Source of the DNA: Amycolatopsis orientalis DSM 40040 = KCTC 9412
Lineage (GTDB): Bacteria > Actinomycetota > Actinomycetes > Mycobacteriales > Pseudonocardiaceae
Direction of reading: 5' to 3'
Length of the DNA stretch: 64,000 nucleotides
Assembly (NCBI RefSeq): GCF_000478275.1
Contig: NZ_ASJB01000064.1
Location: 364,019-428,018, forward strand
In this document: piece by piece, positions 24,174-33,458 of the stretch
Numbering within the stretch: position 1 is the stretch's first letter
How the letters are laid out: each line of letters begins with the position of its first letter
Translations under genes and position numbers: made by a program
Notes under the pieces: model-generated
Seen by the model: the letters and a program-made list of their open reading frames with translations, nothing else
Databases searched by the model: none
What the model was told of the DNA's origin: nothing

Positions 24174-26114
24174 GTGGTTGAGATCGCCCCTTATGGCACC
24201 TGGACATCTCCCCTGTCGGCCGCCGATGTCGCGGCGTCGGGAGTCAGCGCGCAATGGCTCGGCACGGCCGGCAACGAGGTCTGGTGGGCCGAACTCAGAA
24301 CCGGGGAAGGCGGCCGCGTCACCCTCGTGCGGTCACGCGCGGACGGCACGGTCGAAGACGTCCTTCCCGCTCCGTGGAACGTCCGTAACCGCGTGCACGA
24401 GTACGGCGGCCGCCCCTGGCTGGTGTCCGGCGACGTCCTCGTCTTCACCCACTGGGCGGATCAGCGGGTCTACCGCCGCGACCTGACCACCGGCGAGACG
24501 ATCCCCCTCACACCGGAACCCGCGACCCGGCACGGGATCCGCTACAGCGATCTCCGGCCCGGCCGTCCCGGTGAAGTGTGGCTGGTCCGCGAACGCAGCA
24601 CCGGCCCCCGCCGCGTCGACATCGCCCGGGACCTCATCGCCCTCCCCCTCGACGGCGGCCCGGAACGGGTCCTGTCCGCGAGCCACCACTTCCTCACCGC
24701 GCCCCACCTGTCGCCCGACGGCGCGCGGGCGGCGTGGCTCGGCTGGAACCATCCCGCGATGCCTTGGGACGGCACGGAACTGTGCGTCGCCGAGGTCCGC
24801 GAAGACGGAACGTTCGGGCCCCACCGTGTCCTCGCGGGCGCGGCCGACGTCGCCGTCTGCCAGGTCGAATGGGAGTCCGCCGAGACGCTGCTGGCACTGC
24901 TGGATCCGGACGGCTGGTGGAACCTGCACCGAGTCGGGCTCGACGGCGGGCTCACGAACCTGGCACCCGTGGAGCAGGAGATCGGCGGCGCGATGTGGAA
25001 ACTCGGCGCCCGCTGGTTCGCGCCGCTCGGCGAGGGCCGGTTCGCCGTCATCGCGTCGGGCAGGCTCGCCGTCCTCGACGAAGCGACGCGGGAAGTGACG
25101 CCGGTCGCGGCCGCCGACGGCCTGACCGCGTGGTCCACCAACGGTTTCGCCGTCCACGAGGGCAGTGTCGTCGGAGTCGCCGCCGGACCGGAACGGGAAG
25201 GCGCCGTCGTGAAGGTCGACCTCGGCGGCGGGACGATGACCGAACTCGCGTCGGCACCCGAACCGCCGTCGCCGGGCTACCTGTCGAAGCCAGTGGAACG
25301 GATCTTCAAGACCGACGACGGCGACCAGATCCCCGCCTTCGTCTACCTGCCCGCCAACGCCGGGTTCGCCGCGCCGAACGGCGAACGACCGCCGCTGCTG
25401 GTCTACCCGCACGGCGGGCCGACCGGCCGCGACAGCGCGGTGCTCGACTTCGAGATCGCCTACTTCACCAGCCGCGGCCTCGCCGTCGTCACGGTGAACT
25501 ACGGCGGCTCGACCGGCTACGGGCGCGCTTACCGCGAACGCCTTCGCGAACGCTGGGGTGTCGTCGACGTCGCGGACTGCGTCACCGTCGCCGAAGCCCT
25601 CGCCGCCGAAGGCACCGTCGACGGCGACCGGCTGGCCATCCGCGGCGGCAGCGCGGGCGGGTACACCTCCGCCGCCTCGCTGACCACCACGACCACCTAC
25701 CGCGCGGGCACCGTCATGTACCCGATCCTCGACCTCTACCAGTGGACCGGCGACGGCGGCGAGACACACGACTTCGAATCCCGGTACCTCGATGGACTGA
25801 TCGGACCGCTGCCGGAGACCGAACAGCGTTACCGGGACCGCTCCCCCATCCACAACGCCGGCACCGTCGCCGGGCCGTTGCTGTTCCTGCAGGGCGTCGA
25901 GGACGAGATCTGCCCGCCCGAACAGGCGGACCGGTTCGTCGCCGGACTGGCCGGCCGGGGAATCGACCACGCCTACCTGAAGTTCGAGGGCGAACAGCAC
26001 GGCTTCCGGAAGGCGGAGACCATCGTCGCCGCTCTCGAAGCGGAGTTGTCCTTCTACGGCCAGGTCTTCGGCTTCGAGACACCCGGCGTGCCGAAGCTCC
26101 GGCTCAGCCGGTGA
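24174..26114 (+). CDS. S9 family (prolyl oligopeptidase-type) peptidase
   Basis: 646 residues: an N-terminal seven-bladed propeller-like region (about 1-370) and a C-terminal alpha/beta hydrolase domain. Catalytic residues are visible: Ser in RGGSAGGYTS, Asp in GVEDEICPPEQ and His in EGEQHGF. The PHGGPTG segment forms the oxyanion region. No signal peptide, so cytoplasmic. The GTG at 24174 has no Shine-Dalgarno, but TAGTCT lies 8 bases before it, so the mRNA may be leaderless. It overlaps the S66 peptidase gene by 4 bases. Confidence 0.92.
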   Translation: MVEIAPYGTWTSPLSAADVAASGVSAQWLGTAGNEVWWAELRTGEGGRVTLVRSRADGTVEDVLPAPWNVRNRVHEYGGRPWLVSGDVLVFTHWADQRVYRRDLTTGETIPLTPEPATRHGIRYSDLRPGRPGEVWLVRERSTGPRRVDIARDLIALPLDGGPERVLSASHHFLTAPHLSPDGARAAWLGWNHPAMPWDGTELCVAEVREDGTFGPHRVLAGAADVAVCQVEWESAETLLALLDPDGWWNLHRVGLDGGLTNLAPVEQEIGGAMWKLGARWFAPLGEGRFAVIASGRLAVLDEATREVTPVAAADGLTAWSTNGFAVHEGSVVGVAAGPEREGAVVKVDLGGGTMTELASAPEPPSPGYLSKPVERIFKTDDGDQIPAFVYLPANAGFAAPNGERPPLLVYPHGGPTGRDSAVLDFEIAYFTSRGLAVVTVNYGGSTGYGRAYRERLRERWGVVDVADCVTVAEALAAEGTVDGDRLAIRGGSAGGYTSAASLTTTTTYRAGTVMYPILDLYQWTGDGGETHDFESRYLDGLIGPLPETEQRYRDRSPIHNAGTVAGPLLFLQGVEDEICPPEQADRFVAGLAGRGIDHAYLKFEGEQHGFRKAETIVAALEAELSFYGQVFGFETPGVPKLRLSR

Positions 26115-26998
26115 GGCCGCCGAAGACGCGACCGGGCGACACGATCGCCCTGGTCGCCCCCGCGGGCCCGGTCCCGGCGGACCTCGTCGAGAAGGCGCTG
26201 CCGGTACTGCGCGGCTGGGGTGTCGAGGTCGGCGTCGGCGAGTGTGTCCGCGCCGCCCTCGACGGCTACCTCTCCGCCCCCGACGAGGCGCGGGCCGCCG
26301 AGTTCACGCGGGCCTGGCTCGACCCCCGCGTCACCTGTGTCCTCGCCGCCCGCGGCGGCTACGGCTCCCAGCGGATGCTCGACCTCGTCGACTGGGCGGC
26401 GTTGCGCACGGCCGGGCCGAAGATGTTCGCCGGGAGCAGCGACGTGACCGCGCTGCACCGGGCGGTGAACGTCCACTTGGGACTGGAGACCCTGTTCTCC
26501 CCCATGCCCGCGACCACCCTGTTCGACGCGGCGGCCGCCGAACACCTGCGGCTGTCGTTGTTCGAACCGGACGGGGTACGGACGATCGCGTCGCCGACGG
26601 CGTCACCACTGGTTCCGGGCACCGCGACCGGCACGCTCGTCGGCGGCAACCTCGCGCTGCTGGCCTCAGGCCTCGGCACTCCGGAAGCGGGTTCGGCGCA
26701 TGACGCGATCGTGCTGCTGGAGGACGTCACCGAGTATCCGTACCGGATCGACCGGATGCTGACCCAGCTGCTGCGATCCGGCTGGTTCGACGGCGTCCGG
26801 GGCATCGTGCTGGGCTCATGGGAGGGATGCGGCGCCCCCGGGCCGATCCGCCACCTGATGCTCGACCGGCTGGGCCCGCTCGGCGTGCCGACGGTGTGGG
26901 ACTTCGGCTTCGGGCACGTCCCGGCGTCACCGACCATCCCCCTCGGCGCGCGGGCGACCCTCGACGCCGACCGGGGCATACTGCGGATTTTGCCATAA
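26111..26998 (+). CDS. S66 family LD-carboxypeptidase-like protein
   Basis: 295 residues. The nucleophile Ser lies in FAGSSDVTAL, the family's GxSD-type motif; the catalytic Glu/His region is LLEDVTEYPYRIDRML and WDFGFGHVPAS. The N-terminus PGDTIALVAPAGP is typical. LD-carboxypeptidases recycle murein tetrapeptides; related enzymes (MccF) cleave microcin C-like compounds. The GTGA overlap with the S9 peptidase shows coupled translation and suggests a shared peptide-degradation role. Confidence 0.9.
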   Translation: MRPPKTRPGDTIALVAPAGPVPADLVEKALPVLRGWGVEVGVGECVRAALDGYLSAPDEARAAEFTRAWLDPRVTCVLAARGGYGSQRMLDLVDWAALRTAGPKMFAGSSDVTALHRAVNVHLGLETLFSPMPATTLFDAAAAEHLRLSLFEPDGVRTIASPTASPLVPGTATGTLVGGNLALLASGLGTPEAGSAHDAIVLLEDVTEYPYRIDRMLTQLLRSGWFDGVRGIVLGSWEGCGAPGPIRHLMLDRLGPLGVPTVWDFGFGHVPASPTIPLGARATLDADRGILRILP

Positions 26999-27047
26999 CG
27001 GCAACGGAACTGGCGGTTCCGGCCGGCGCGCGTGCATCGTTCCGGAC

Positions 27048-27674
27048 ATGGATTCCACACGGCAGTTCTGGGAAGACTTCTATCGGGACAAGGACCAGGT
27101 CTGGAGCGGGAAGGTGAACCCGCTGCTGGAGCGCGAGGTCGCCGCGCTGACTCCGGGCACCGCACTCGACCTCGGCTGCGGCGAGGGTGGCGACGCGATC
27201 TGGCTCGCACGGCAGGGATGGCGGGTCACCGCCGTCGACATCTCCGAAACCGCACTGAAGCGTGCCGCCGGACATGCGGCCGAGGCCGGTGTCGAGGGCA
27301 TCGTGTGGGAACGCCACGACCTCGCGGTGTCGTTCCCCGAGGGGAGCTTCGACCTCGTTTCGGCGCAGTTCTTCCACTCCCCCGTCGAGGAGGACGGCGA
27401 ACGGGACAAGGCGCTCCGCCGCGCCGCCGAAGCGGTCGCCCCCGGCGGGACGCTCGTGGTCGCCGGCCACGCGGGCTGGCCGACCTGGATGGAGGAGCCG
27501 CCGCACGAACACATCCACTTCCCGACACCCGCCGAAGTCCTCGAAGCATTGACCCTGGACGAAAGCGAATGGGCGGTGGAAGTGCAGGACGTGGTCGCAC
27601 GCGACTTCCCGGGACCGGAGGGGCAGGCGGGCACACGTTCGGACAACGTGCTCCGCGTGCGGCGTAACGTCTAA
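27048..27674 (+). CDS. Class I SAM-dependent methyltransferase
   Basis: 208 residues with the SAM motif ALDLGCGEGGDAIWLA (motif I) and VTAVDISETALKRA (motif II acidic residue), resembling TehB/thiopurine-type methyltransferases. The N-terminal FWEDFYRDKDQVWSG is common in that group. It is followed after 2 bases by the F420-type gene. Substrate unknown. Confidence 0.87.
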   Translation: MDSTRQFWEDFYRDKDQVWSGKVNPLLEREVAALTPGTALDLGCGEGGDAIWLARQGWRVTAVDISETALKRAAGHAAEAGVEGIVWERHDLAVSFPEGSFDLVSAQFFHSPVEEDGERDKALRRAAEAVAPGGTLVVAGHAGWPTWMEEPPHEHIHFPTPAEVLEALTLDESEWAVEVQDVVARDFPGPEGQAGTRSDNVLRVRRNV

Positions 27675-27676
27675 GC

Positions 27677-28093
27677 ATGCGGTTGTCCCCGGAGGAAGCC
27701 CGCGCGCGGTTCGAGGGCGAGCGGATCGCGAGGCTGGCGACGGCGGGGGCGGACGGCGTGCCCCACCTGGTCCCGGTGACCTTCGTCGTCGAAGGGGATT
27801 CGGTGGCGTTCGCGATCGATCACAAACCCAAGAGCACGACCGCGTTGCGACGGCTGAAGAACATCGCCGAGAACCCGGTGGTCAGTTTCCTGACCGACCG
27901 GTACGACGAGGACTGGGCCGGGTTGTGGTGGGCGCGGGCCGACGGGATCGCCCGGGTGCTGACCGATCCCGACGAGCAGGCGCTGCCCGTGCGGTTGCTG
28001 CGGGAGAAGTATCCGCAGTACGAAGAGCAGCCACCCCCGCATGCCGTGGTGACCACCTTGGTCCACGCTTGGCGAGGCTGGCGCGCTTCCTGA
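27677..28093 (+). CDS. PPOX class, F420-dependent-type oxidoreductase
   Basis: A 138-residue split-barrel protein. MRLSPEEARARFEGERIARLATAGADG and LVPVTFVVEGDSV are typical of the actinobacterial F420-linked PPOX subgroup. It lies two bases after the methyltransferase stop, so the two are co-transcribed. The gene ends just before a strong hairpin. Cofactor F420 is likely from family membership, not shown. Confidence 0.82.
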   Translation: MRLSPEEARARFEGERIARLATAGADGVPHLVPVTFVVEGDSVAFAIDHKPKSTTALRRLKNIAENPVVSFLTDRYDEDWAGLWWARADGIARVLTDPDEQALPVRLLREKYPQYEEQPPPHAVVTTLVHAWRGWRAS

Positions 28094-28102
28094 GCTTCTT
28101 TT

Positions 28103-28133
28103 GGCGTTGTTGCCGTTCTACGGCAACAACGCC
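28103..28133 (+). terminator. Hairpin terminator after the F420-type gene
   Basis: Perfect 13-base arms (GGCGTTGTTGCCG and its complement) with loop TTCTA, starting 10 bases after the stop codon. No strong U-tract follows. Confidence 0.7.
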
Positions 28134-28144
28134 GTCGCCATGCC

Positions 28145-28160
28145 GTATAGGTCGTTATAC
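28145..28160. repeat. 16-bp palindrome GTATAGGTCGTTATAC, copy 2
   Basis: Identical to 1830-1845 and again in a convergent junction, between two hairpins. A related 18-mer with 6-bp arms lies inside a coding region at 38451-38468. Confidence 0.6.
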
Positions 28161-28166
28161 AATTTG

Positions 28167-28216
28167 GTCTCGTGAGTGGTAATGACGGTTAGAACCGTCA
28201 TTACCACTCACGAGAC
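28167..28216. terminator. 50-bp perfect palindrome (GTGAGTGG family), copy 2
   Basis: 24-base arms and an AG loop; the exact reverse complement of 11996-12045. It starts 74 bases after the F420-type gene and ends 10 bases before the stop of the mannosyltransferase gene, a position suited to bidirectional termination. Confidence 0.65.
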
Positions 28217-28226
28217 GTGACCAGGG

Positions 28227-29786
28227 TCAGGAGCGCGGAGCCTCGGCAGGCAGGAACTGCTCGACCGGCTTCCCCCGCCAAGCCGCGATGATCCCCAGCG
28301 GATCCGGCCGCAGCAGCGAGGCGGCCGCGTAGACGCTGGCCGCGACGACGCCCGCCATGAACCACCAGTCGTAGAGCGCCTGCTCCCCCGTCGGGTAGTA
28401 CACCAGCGTCACGAACACCGACACCGCGACGACGACCGCGAGGTTCCGGCGACGCCATTCGAAGGCGGACAGGACCACGAAACCCCAGGTCAGGTACCAC
28501 GGCAGGGAGGGCGGCGGAACGATCGCGCCGGCCAGCAGGACGATCGCCATCCGGTGGATCGCCGGGTTGCCGCCGTCGCGGGCGAGCCACCATTGACGGC
28601 CGGCGAAGACGAACAGGCCGACCATCGCGATCGCCCGGAACACGGTGACGAACGGCGAGACCTCGACGTCGATCACCAGGTTCACCAGCGAGTAGACGAT
28701 CTCCCCGATCCCGGTCGGGAAGTTCATCCAGTTCGCGATCAGCGTCGGCGCCTTGAGCCCGGTGAGCCAGCCGAGGTTGACCGAGCCGAGCGAGATCCAG
28801 GTCCCCGCGACGAACACCGGCAGGAAGATCCCGACCGACGCGGCGCCCGCGCGGAAGAAGTTGACCACCTTGCGGTCGCCGGGCAGGTGGTTGGCCCACA
28901 CCCAGACCAGGAACGGCAGCGCCCAGGCCGCCGTCGGCTTGATCAGCATGCCGATGGTGACCAGGACGATCGCGACGACGTGCTTGCGCTCCAGCGCGGC
29001 CAGCACGCCGATGGTGAGGAAGCCCAGCATCAGCAGATCGTTGTGCGGGCCGCCGACCAGGTGGATCACCGTCATCGGGCTGGCGATGGCGAGCCACAGC
29101 GTGATCGGCAGCTTGCCGCCCAGGTGCTTGACCAGCCGCGGCAGCGACCACAGCATCCCGGCCAGCCCGATCATCAGCACCAGCCGGGTCGCGATCACCC
29201 CGGCGATCATGTCGTTGCCGGTGACCGAGACGATCCCCTTCGCGACCAGCAGGAACAGCGGGCCGTACGGCGCGGGGGTGGTCTGCCACAGCGGGTGGAC
29301 GTTCTGCACGACGTCCGGCAGCACGGTCAGCTCGGCGGGGCCGTTGGCGTACGGGTCGAGCCCGTGCAGCAGCTGGGCACCCTGCGCGAGGTAGGAGAAG
29401 ACGTCGCGGGTGAACAGCGGCGGCGAGACCAGCAGCGGCGCCATCCAGCAGGCCGCGGCGATCACGATCGGACGGCTGCCGATGCGGCCGGCGAGCGCGT
29501 AGCGGCCCAGCCGCACCCACGCCCAGATGATCAGCGCGAAGCCGGTGTAGAGCATCGTGTTGGCCAGGATGCGACCGTGGCCGTAGCGGATCCACGACAA
29601 CGGTCCGTGCCCCAGGATCGGGTCACGGACGAGGATGCCGCCCGCGCCGAGCGCGGCCAGCATCAGCAGCGTGCTGCCCACGGTTCCCATCGCGATCGTG
29701 CGGTACGGGAAGCGGGAAGGCACCCGGAGCCGCTCGCCGAGCGAACCGGCCGAGGGCGTCTGCTGGGGGTCTGTCGTGGTCGCCAT
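28227..29786 (-). CDS. mptB: Membrane alpha-(1->6) mannosyltransferase, MptB-like
   Basis: 519 residues with about 12 hydrophobic helices, a GT-C/GT87-type glycosyltransferase. The first periplasmic loop region LFTRDVFSYLAQGAQLLHGLDPYANGP carries the acidic pair expected in GT-C enzymes; VGGPHNDLLMLGF is also characteristic. Mycobacterial MptB and relatives extend the mannan core of lipomannan with polyprenyl-phosphate mannose, which fits a mycolate-order actinomycete envelope. Start ATG 29786. MptA or another GT-C family member is the alternative. Confidence 0.8.
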   Translation of the reverse strand: MATTTDPQQTPSAGSLGERLRVPSRFPYRTIAMGTVGSTLLMLAALGAGGILVRDPILGHGPLSWIRYGHGRILANTMLYTGFALIIWAWVRLGRYALAGRIGSRPIVIAAACWMAPLLVSPPLFTRDVFSYLAQGAQLLHGLDPYANGPAELTVLPDVVQNVHPLWQTTPAPYGPLFLLVAKGIVSVTGNDMIAGVIATRLVLMIGLAGMLWSLPRLVKHLGGKLPITLWLAIASPMTVIHLVGGPHNDLLMLGFLTIGVLAALERKHVVAIVLVTIGMLIKPTAAWALPFLVWVWANHLPGDRKVVNFFRAGAASVGIFLPVFVAGTWISLGSVNLGWLTGLKAPTLIANWMNFPTGIGEIVYSLVNLVIDVEVSPFVTVFRAIAMVGLFVFAGRQWWLARDGGNPAIHRMAIVLLAGAIVPPPSLPWYLTWGFVVLSAFEWRRRNLAVVVAVSVFVTLVYYPTGEQALYDWWFMAGVVAASVYAAASLLRPDPLGIIAAWRGKPVEQFLPAEAPRS

Positions 29787-29869
29787 TTCGAGATTGGAGG
29801 TTACACACCGCGCCTGTGCGAGTGCGCGGCAATGGGTGTTTCCCGCGTCGGACACGGGAATCCCGTCGG

Positions 29870-31519
29870 TCAGCGGTCCACCGCCGCCCGCTGAGCGGTA
29901 CCGCCCGGCAACGCGGCGAGCAGCGACTTCGTGTACTCGTGTTTCGGGTCCAGCAGGACCTCTTCCACGGTACCGACCTCCACCAGCTCCCCGCGGTACA
30001 TGACCGCGACCCGGTCGGCGATGTTCCAGGCCAGCCCGAGGTCGTGGGTGATCACCAGGCCGGCGAGACCCAGATCACGCCGCAGGCGCAGCAGCAGCGC
30101 GAGGATCTCCCCCCGTACCGACGCGTCGAGTGACGCCACCGGTTCGTCGGCCACGACCACACCGGGGTTCAGCGCGAGCGCGCCCGCGATGACCACCCGC
30201 TGCCGCTGCCCGCCGGACAGCTCGTGCGGGAGCCGGTCGAGGAACTTCTCCGCGGGCCGTAGTTCGGCCGCTTCGAGGGCCTTGACGACGATCTCGTGCT
30301 CGTTCGCGCCCATGCCGTGGATGCGCGGGCCCTCAGCGACGGCCTCGTACACCGTGTGGTTCGGGTTCAGCGCACTGGTCGGGTCCTGCAGGACCAGCTG
30401 GACCTGCCGCCGGTACGCCTTCAGCCCGGCGCCGCCGAGCGGGACCGGCTTACCGTCGTACCGCACCGCGCCGGAGTCGGGCTTCTGCAGCCCGAGCAGC
30501 GTGCGGGCCAGCGTCGTCTTACCCGATCCCGACTGGCCGACCAGCGCGACGATCTCGTCCTTCCGCACCTGGAGGCTCACCCCGGCGACGGCGTGGATCC
30601 GTTTGCCGGTGCGGTCGCGGAAGCTGACGCGCAGATCCTCGGCCTCCAGCAGCGCGGGCTGGTCGCCGACGCGGTCCGGTTCCGGCGGCAGTGGCGTGCT
30701 GGTGGCCGGGGCGAACCGCGAAACCGGGTCGCCGACGGTCGGGAAGGCGGCCGCCAGCGCCCTGCTGTGCTCATGCCGCGGCGCGCTCATCAGCTCCGCG
30801 CTCGGCCGCTCCTCGACGATCTCGCCGTCGTACATGACCGCGATCCGGCGGCAGGTCGCGGCCAGAACCGACAGGTCGTGACTGATCATGATCAGCCCGA
30901 TCCCCTGCTCGGCGACCAGCCTGCCCATCAGGTCGAGCACCTGGGCCTGGACGATGACGTCGAGTGCGGTGGTCGGCTCGTCGGCGATGATCAGCCTCGG
31001 CGAGCAGGCGAGCGCCATCGCGATCATGACGCGCTGTTTCTGACCGCCGGACAGCTCGTGCGGGTACGCCCCGGCCCGGCCGGGCGGCAGGTCGACCTGT
31101 TCGAGCAGTTCGGAGACCTTGGCCTGGACGGCGGCGTCCGAGAGTGCCTTGCCACCGGGCGGGTGCAAGCGGATCGGCTCGGCGATCTGCTCGCCGATCC
31201 TGCGGACCGGGTTGAGCGCGTGCATCGCGCCCTGGAACACGATCGAGGCCCCGGCCCAGCGCACCGCGCGCAGCCTGCCCCACTTCATGGCCGTGACGTC
31301 TTCGCCGTCCAGCAGGATCTCGCCGCTGATCTTCGCCGACCGAGGGAGCAGCCGCAGGACGCTCATCGCGACGGTCGACTTCCCCGACCCCGACTCCCCC
31401 GCCACTCCGAGCGTGTCGCCGGGTTCGAGCACCAAGTCGACGCCACGGACGGCGGCGACCTCGCCGCTTCCGGTGGCGTAGGTGACGCCGAGGTTCTTCA
31501 GTTCCAGCAAGGGGCTCAT
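29870..31519 (-). CDS. Peptide ABC transporter, double ATP-binding protein
   Basis: 549 residues, two full nucleotide-binding domains fused. The first has Walker A GESGSGKST, signature LSGGQKQR and Walker B LIIADEPTTALD; the second has GQSGSGKTT, LSGGQRQR and VVVADEPVASLD. It corresponds to fused DppD and DppF. Each half has the oligopeptide-family C-terminal extension. Its start ATG 31519 overlaps the permease stop (ATGA). It powers import through the two upstream permeases. Confidence 0.95.
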   Translation of the reverse strand: MSPLLELKNLGVTYATGSGEVAAVRGVDLVLEPGDTLGVAGESGSGKSTVAMSVLRLLPRSAKISGEILLDGEDVTAMKWGRLRAVRWAGASIVFQGAMHALNPVRRIGEQIAEPIRLHPPGGKALSDAAVQAKVSELLEQVDLPPGRAGAYPHELSGGQKQRVMIAMALACSPRLIIADEPTTALDVIVQAQVLDLMGRLVAEQGIGLIMISHDLSVLAATCRRIAVMYDGEIVEERPSAELMSAPRHEHSRALAAAFPTVGDPVSRFAPATSTPLPPEPDRVGDQPALLEAEDLRVSFRDRTGKRIHAVAGVSLQVRKDEIVALVGQSGSGKTTLARTLLGLQKPDSGAVRYDGKPVPLGGAGLKAYRRQVQLVLQDPTSALNPNHTVYEAVAEGPRIHGMGANEHEIVVKALEAAELRPAEKFLDRLPHELSGGQRQRVVIAGALALNPGVVVADEPVASLDASVRGEILALLLRLRRDLGLAGLVITHDLGLAWNIADRVAVMYRGELVEVGTVEEVLLDPKHEYTKSLLAALPGGTAQRAAVDR

Positions 31520-32421
31520 GAGTGCTGTCCCTTCAGGCGCGGGTTCAGCACGGTCTCCAGCGCGCGTCCGACGAGGGTGAAGGCGAGGACGATCACGACG
31601 ATCGCGATACCCGGTGGCAGCAGGTTCCACCAGGCACCCCGGGTGATGGCCCCGTTGTTGAGCGCGGCCTGCAGCATCGCGCCCCACGAGATGGCGTTCG
31701 GGTCGCCGACCCCCAGGAAGGCGAGGGTGGCGTCGGCGATGACCGCGTTGCCGACGACCAGGGTGGTGTTGGCGAGCACGAGCGGCATGACGCCGGGCAG
31801 CACGTGTTTGCCGACGATGTGCAGATGCCCGCCGCCCAACGCCTTCGAGCGCTCGATGTACGGCCTGCTCTCGATGGTCAGCGTCTGCGCCCGGACCAGC
31901 CGCGCGGTACTCGGCCAGGCGGTGACGCCGATGGCGATGATCACGGTCGCCGTGTTCCGGTCGAGGACCGCGGCCAGTACGACGGCCAGCACGAGCGACG
32001 GCAGCACCAGGAAGAAGTCCGTGAACCGCAGCAGCAGACTGGAGATCCAGCCACCGAAATGCGCGGCCGCGATCCCGATGATCGTCCCGATCAGCACCGA
32101 CAGGAACGCGGCGGAGAACCCCACGAGCAGGGAGATCCTCGCGCCCCAGTACGTCATCAGGAGAACGGATCGGCCGTCGATGTCGGTGCCCAGCCAGAAC
32201 TGCGCGCTCGGGGGCTCCAGCGGACGGCCGGTGACCTTGGTGACGTCGAGCCCCGACTCGTCGGTCAGGACCGGCGCCAGGATCGCCAGCACGGTGATGA
32301 CGCCGAGGAAGACCAGTCCGGTCAGCCCGGCCTTGTTGGCCGCGAACTCGCGCCAGTGTTTCGCCACCGCCGCCCGGCGGCGGCGCCAGGCGATCGTGCC
32401 CGGTTTGTCCGTGGTGGTCAT
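31516..32421 (-). CDS. Peptide ABC transporter permease (DppC-like)
   Basis: 301 residues with an N-terminal cytoplasmic segment, six hydrophobic helices and the EAA-type loop (YIERSKALGGGHLHIVGKHVLPG). FWLGTDIDGRSVLL before the second helix is typical of DppC/OppC. ATGA overlaps join it both to the upstream permease and to the ATPase gene. Confidence 0.94.
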   Translation of the reverse strand: MTTTDKPGTIAWRRRRAAVAKHWREFAANKAGLTGLVFLGVITVLAILAPVLTDESGLDVTKVTGRPLEPPSAQFWLGTDIDGRSVLLMTYWGARISLLVGFSAAFLSVLIGTIIGIAAAHFGGWISSLLLRFTDFFLVLPSLVLAVVLAAVLDRNTATVIIAIGVTAWPSTARLVRAQTLTIESRPYIERSKALGGGHLHIVGKHVLPGVMPLVLANTTLVVGNAVIADATLAFLGVGDPNAISWGAMLQAALNNGAITRGAWWNLLPPGIAIVVIVLAFTLVGRALETVLNPRLKGQHS

Positions 32422-33449
32422 GCCGTCCGCACCCTCGGGTCGAGTACGCGGTAGAGCAGTTCCGCGAACAGGTTCATCACCACGACCGCACCGGCCAGGA
32501 CCACGAAAACTCCTTGCAGGAGAGGAAGATCCGGCCCCTGGAGGGACGTGTAGAGCAGCTGGCCGAGGCCAGGCCAGCTGAACACGGCCTCCACCGAGAC
32601 CGCACCGGACACCACCATGCCGAACTGGATGAAGATGAGCGTGACCGTCGGCAGGAGCGCGTTGGGCACGGCGTGCTTGCGCCGCACCAGGTCGTCTCGC
32701 AACCCCTTCGCCCGCGCGGTGGTGAGGTAGTCGGAGTTCATCTCCCCGATGAGGGACGACCGCATCACGAGCATGTACTGGGCGTAGAAGACCACGAGCA
32801 ACGTCAGGCAAGGCAGCACCAGGTGGTGCAGGACGTCGAGGCCCTCTGAGAAGAACCCGGGTTCGACGTCCGGGGAGTGCATGCCCCGGCTGGGGAAGAG
32901 CCCGTTCGTGGCGACCAGCAGGATGAGCCCCAGCCAGAACTGAGGGACCGACCACAGCGTGAGCGCGACCCCGGTCTGGACGCGGTCGAAGGTGCTGTCG
33001 CGCCGCCACCCCGCCCGGATGCCGAGCCACAGGCCGAGCAGGATCGCGAGTACCGTCGCGCTGCCGACGAGCAGGATGGTCGGCCACAGGCGTTCACCGA
33101 TCAGGGCGGCGACCGGCTGCCGGAGGATGTAGGACTGGCCCATGTCGCCGGTCAGCAGACCGGTGACGTAGTCCCAGAACTGCACCAGCAGGGGCTTGTC
33201 CACGCCCAGCTGCTCGCGTAGTTCCGCCATCATCTTCGCGTCGGTCGGCCGGTCGCGGACCATGGTCCGGACCGGATCGCCGGGCAGCATCCGGAACAGG
33301 AAGAAGCCGAGCACGACGACCAGGACGAGGCTGGCCACCGCCTCGCCGATCTTCGTGAGGACGAACCGGGCGGTCCCGGTCCCGCCCCGGCGCTCGTCGG
33401 GATCGACGAGCGCCGAGGACTGATCGAGGGAACTGAGTGCTTCGGTCAA
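32418..33449 (-). CDS. Peptide ABC transporter permease (DppB-like)
   Basis: 343 residues, six helices, with an unusually long hydrophilic N-terminus of about 30 residues. FRMLPGDPVRTMV after helix 1 and the EAA loop DYLTTARAKGLRDDLVRRKHAVPNALL are standard for DppB. The start is TTG 33449 with AAAGGA at good spacing, 9 bases after the binding-protein stop. Confidence 0.94.
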   Translation of the reverse strand: MTEALSSLDQSSALVDPDERRGGTGTARFVLTKIGEAVASLVLVVVLGFFLFRMLPGDPVRTMVRDRPTDAKMMAELREQLGVDKPLLVQFWDYVTGLLTGDMGQSYILRQPVAALIGERLWPTILLVGSATVLAILLGLWLGIRAGWRRDSTFDRVQTGVALTLWSVPQFWLGLILLVATNGLFPSRGMHSPDVEPGFFSEGLDVLHHLVLPCLTLLVVFYAQYMLVMRSSLIGEMNSDYLTTARAKGLRDDLVRRKHAVPNALLPTVTLIFIQFGMVVSGAVSVEAVFSWPGLGQLLYTSLQGPDLPLLQGVFVVLAGAVVVMNLFAELLYRVLDPRVRTA

Positions 33450-33458
33450 CGCGGTCCT

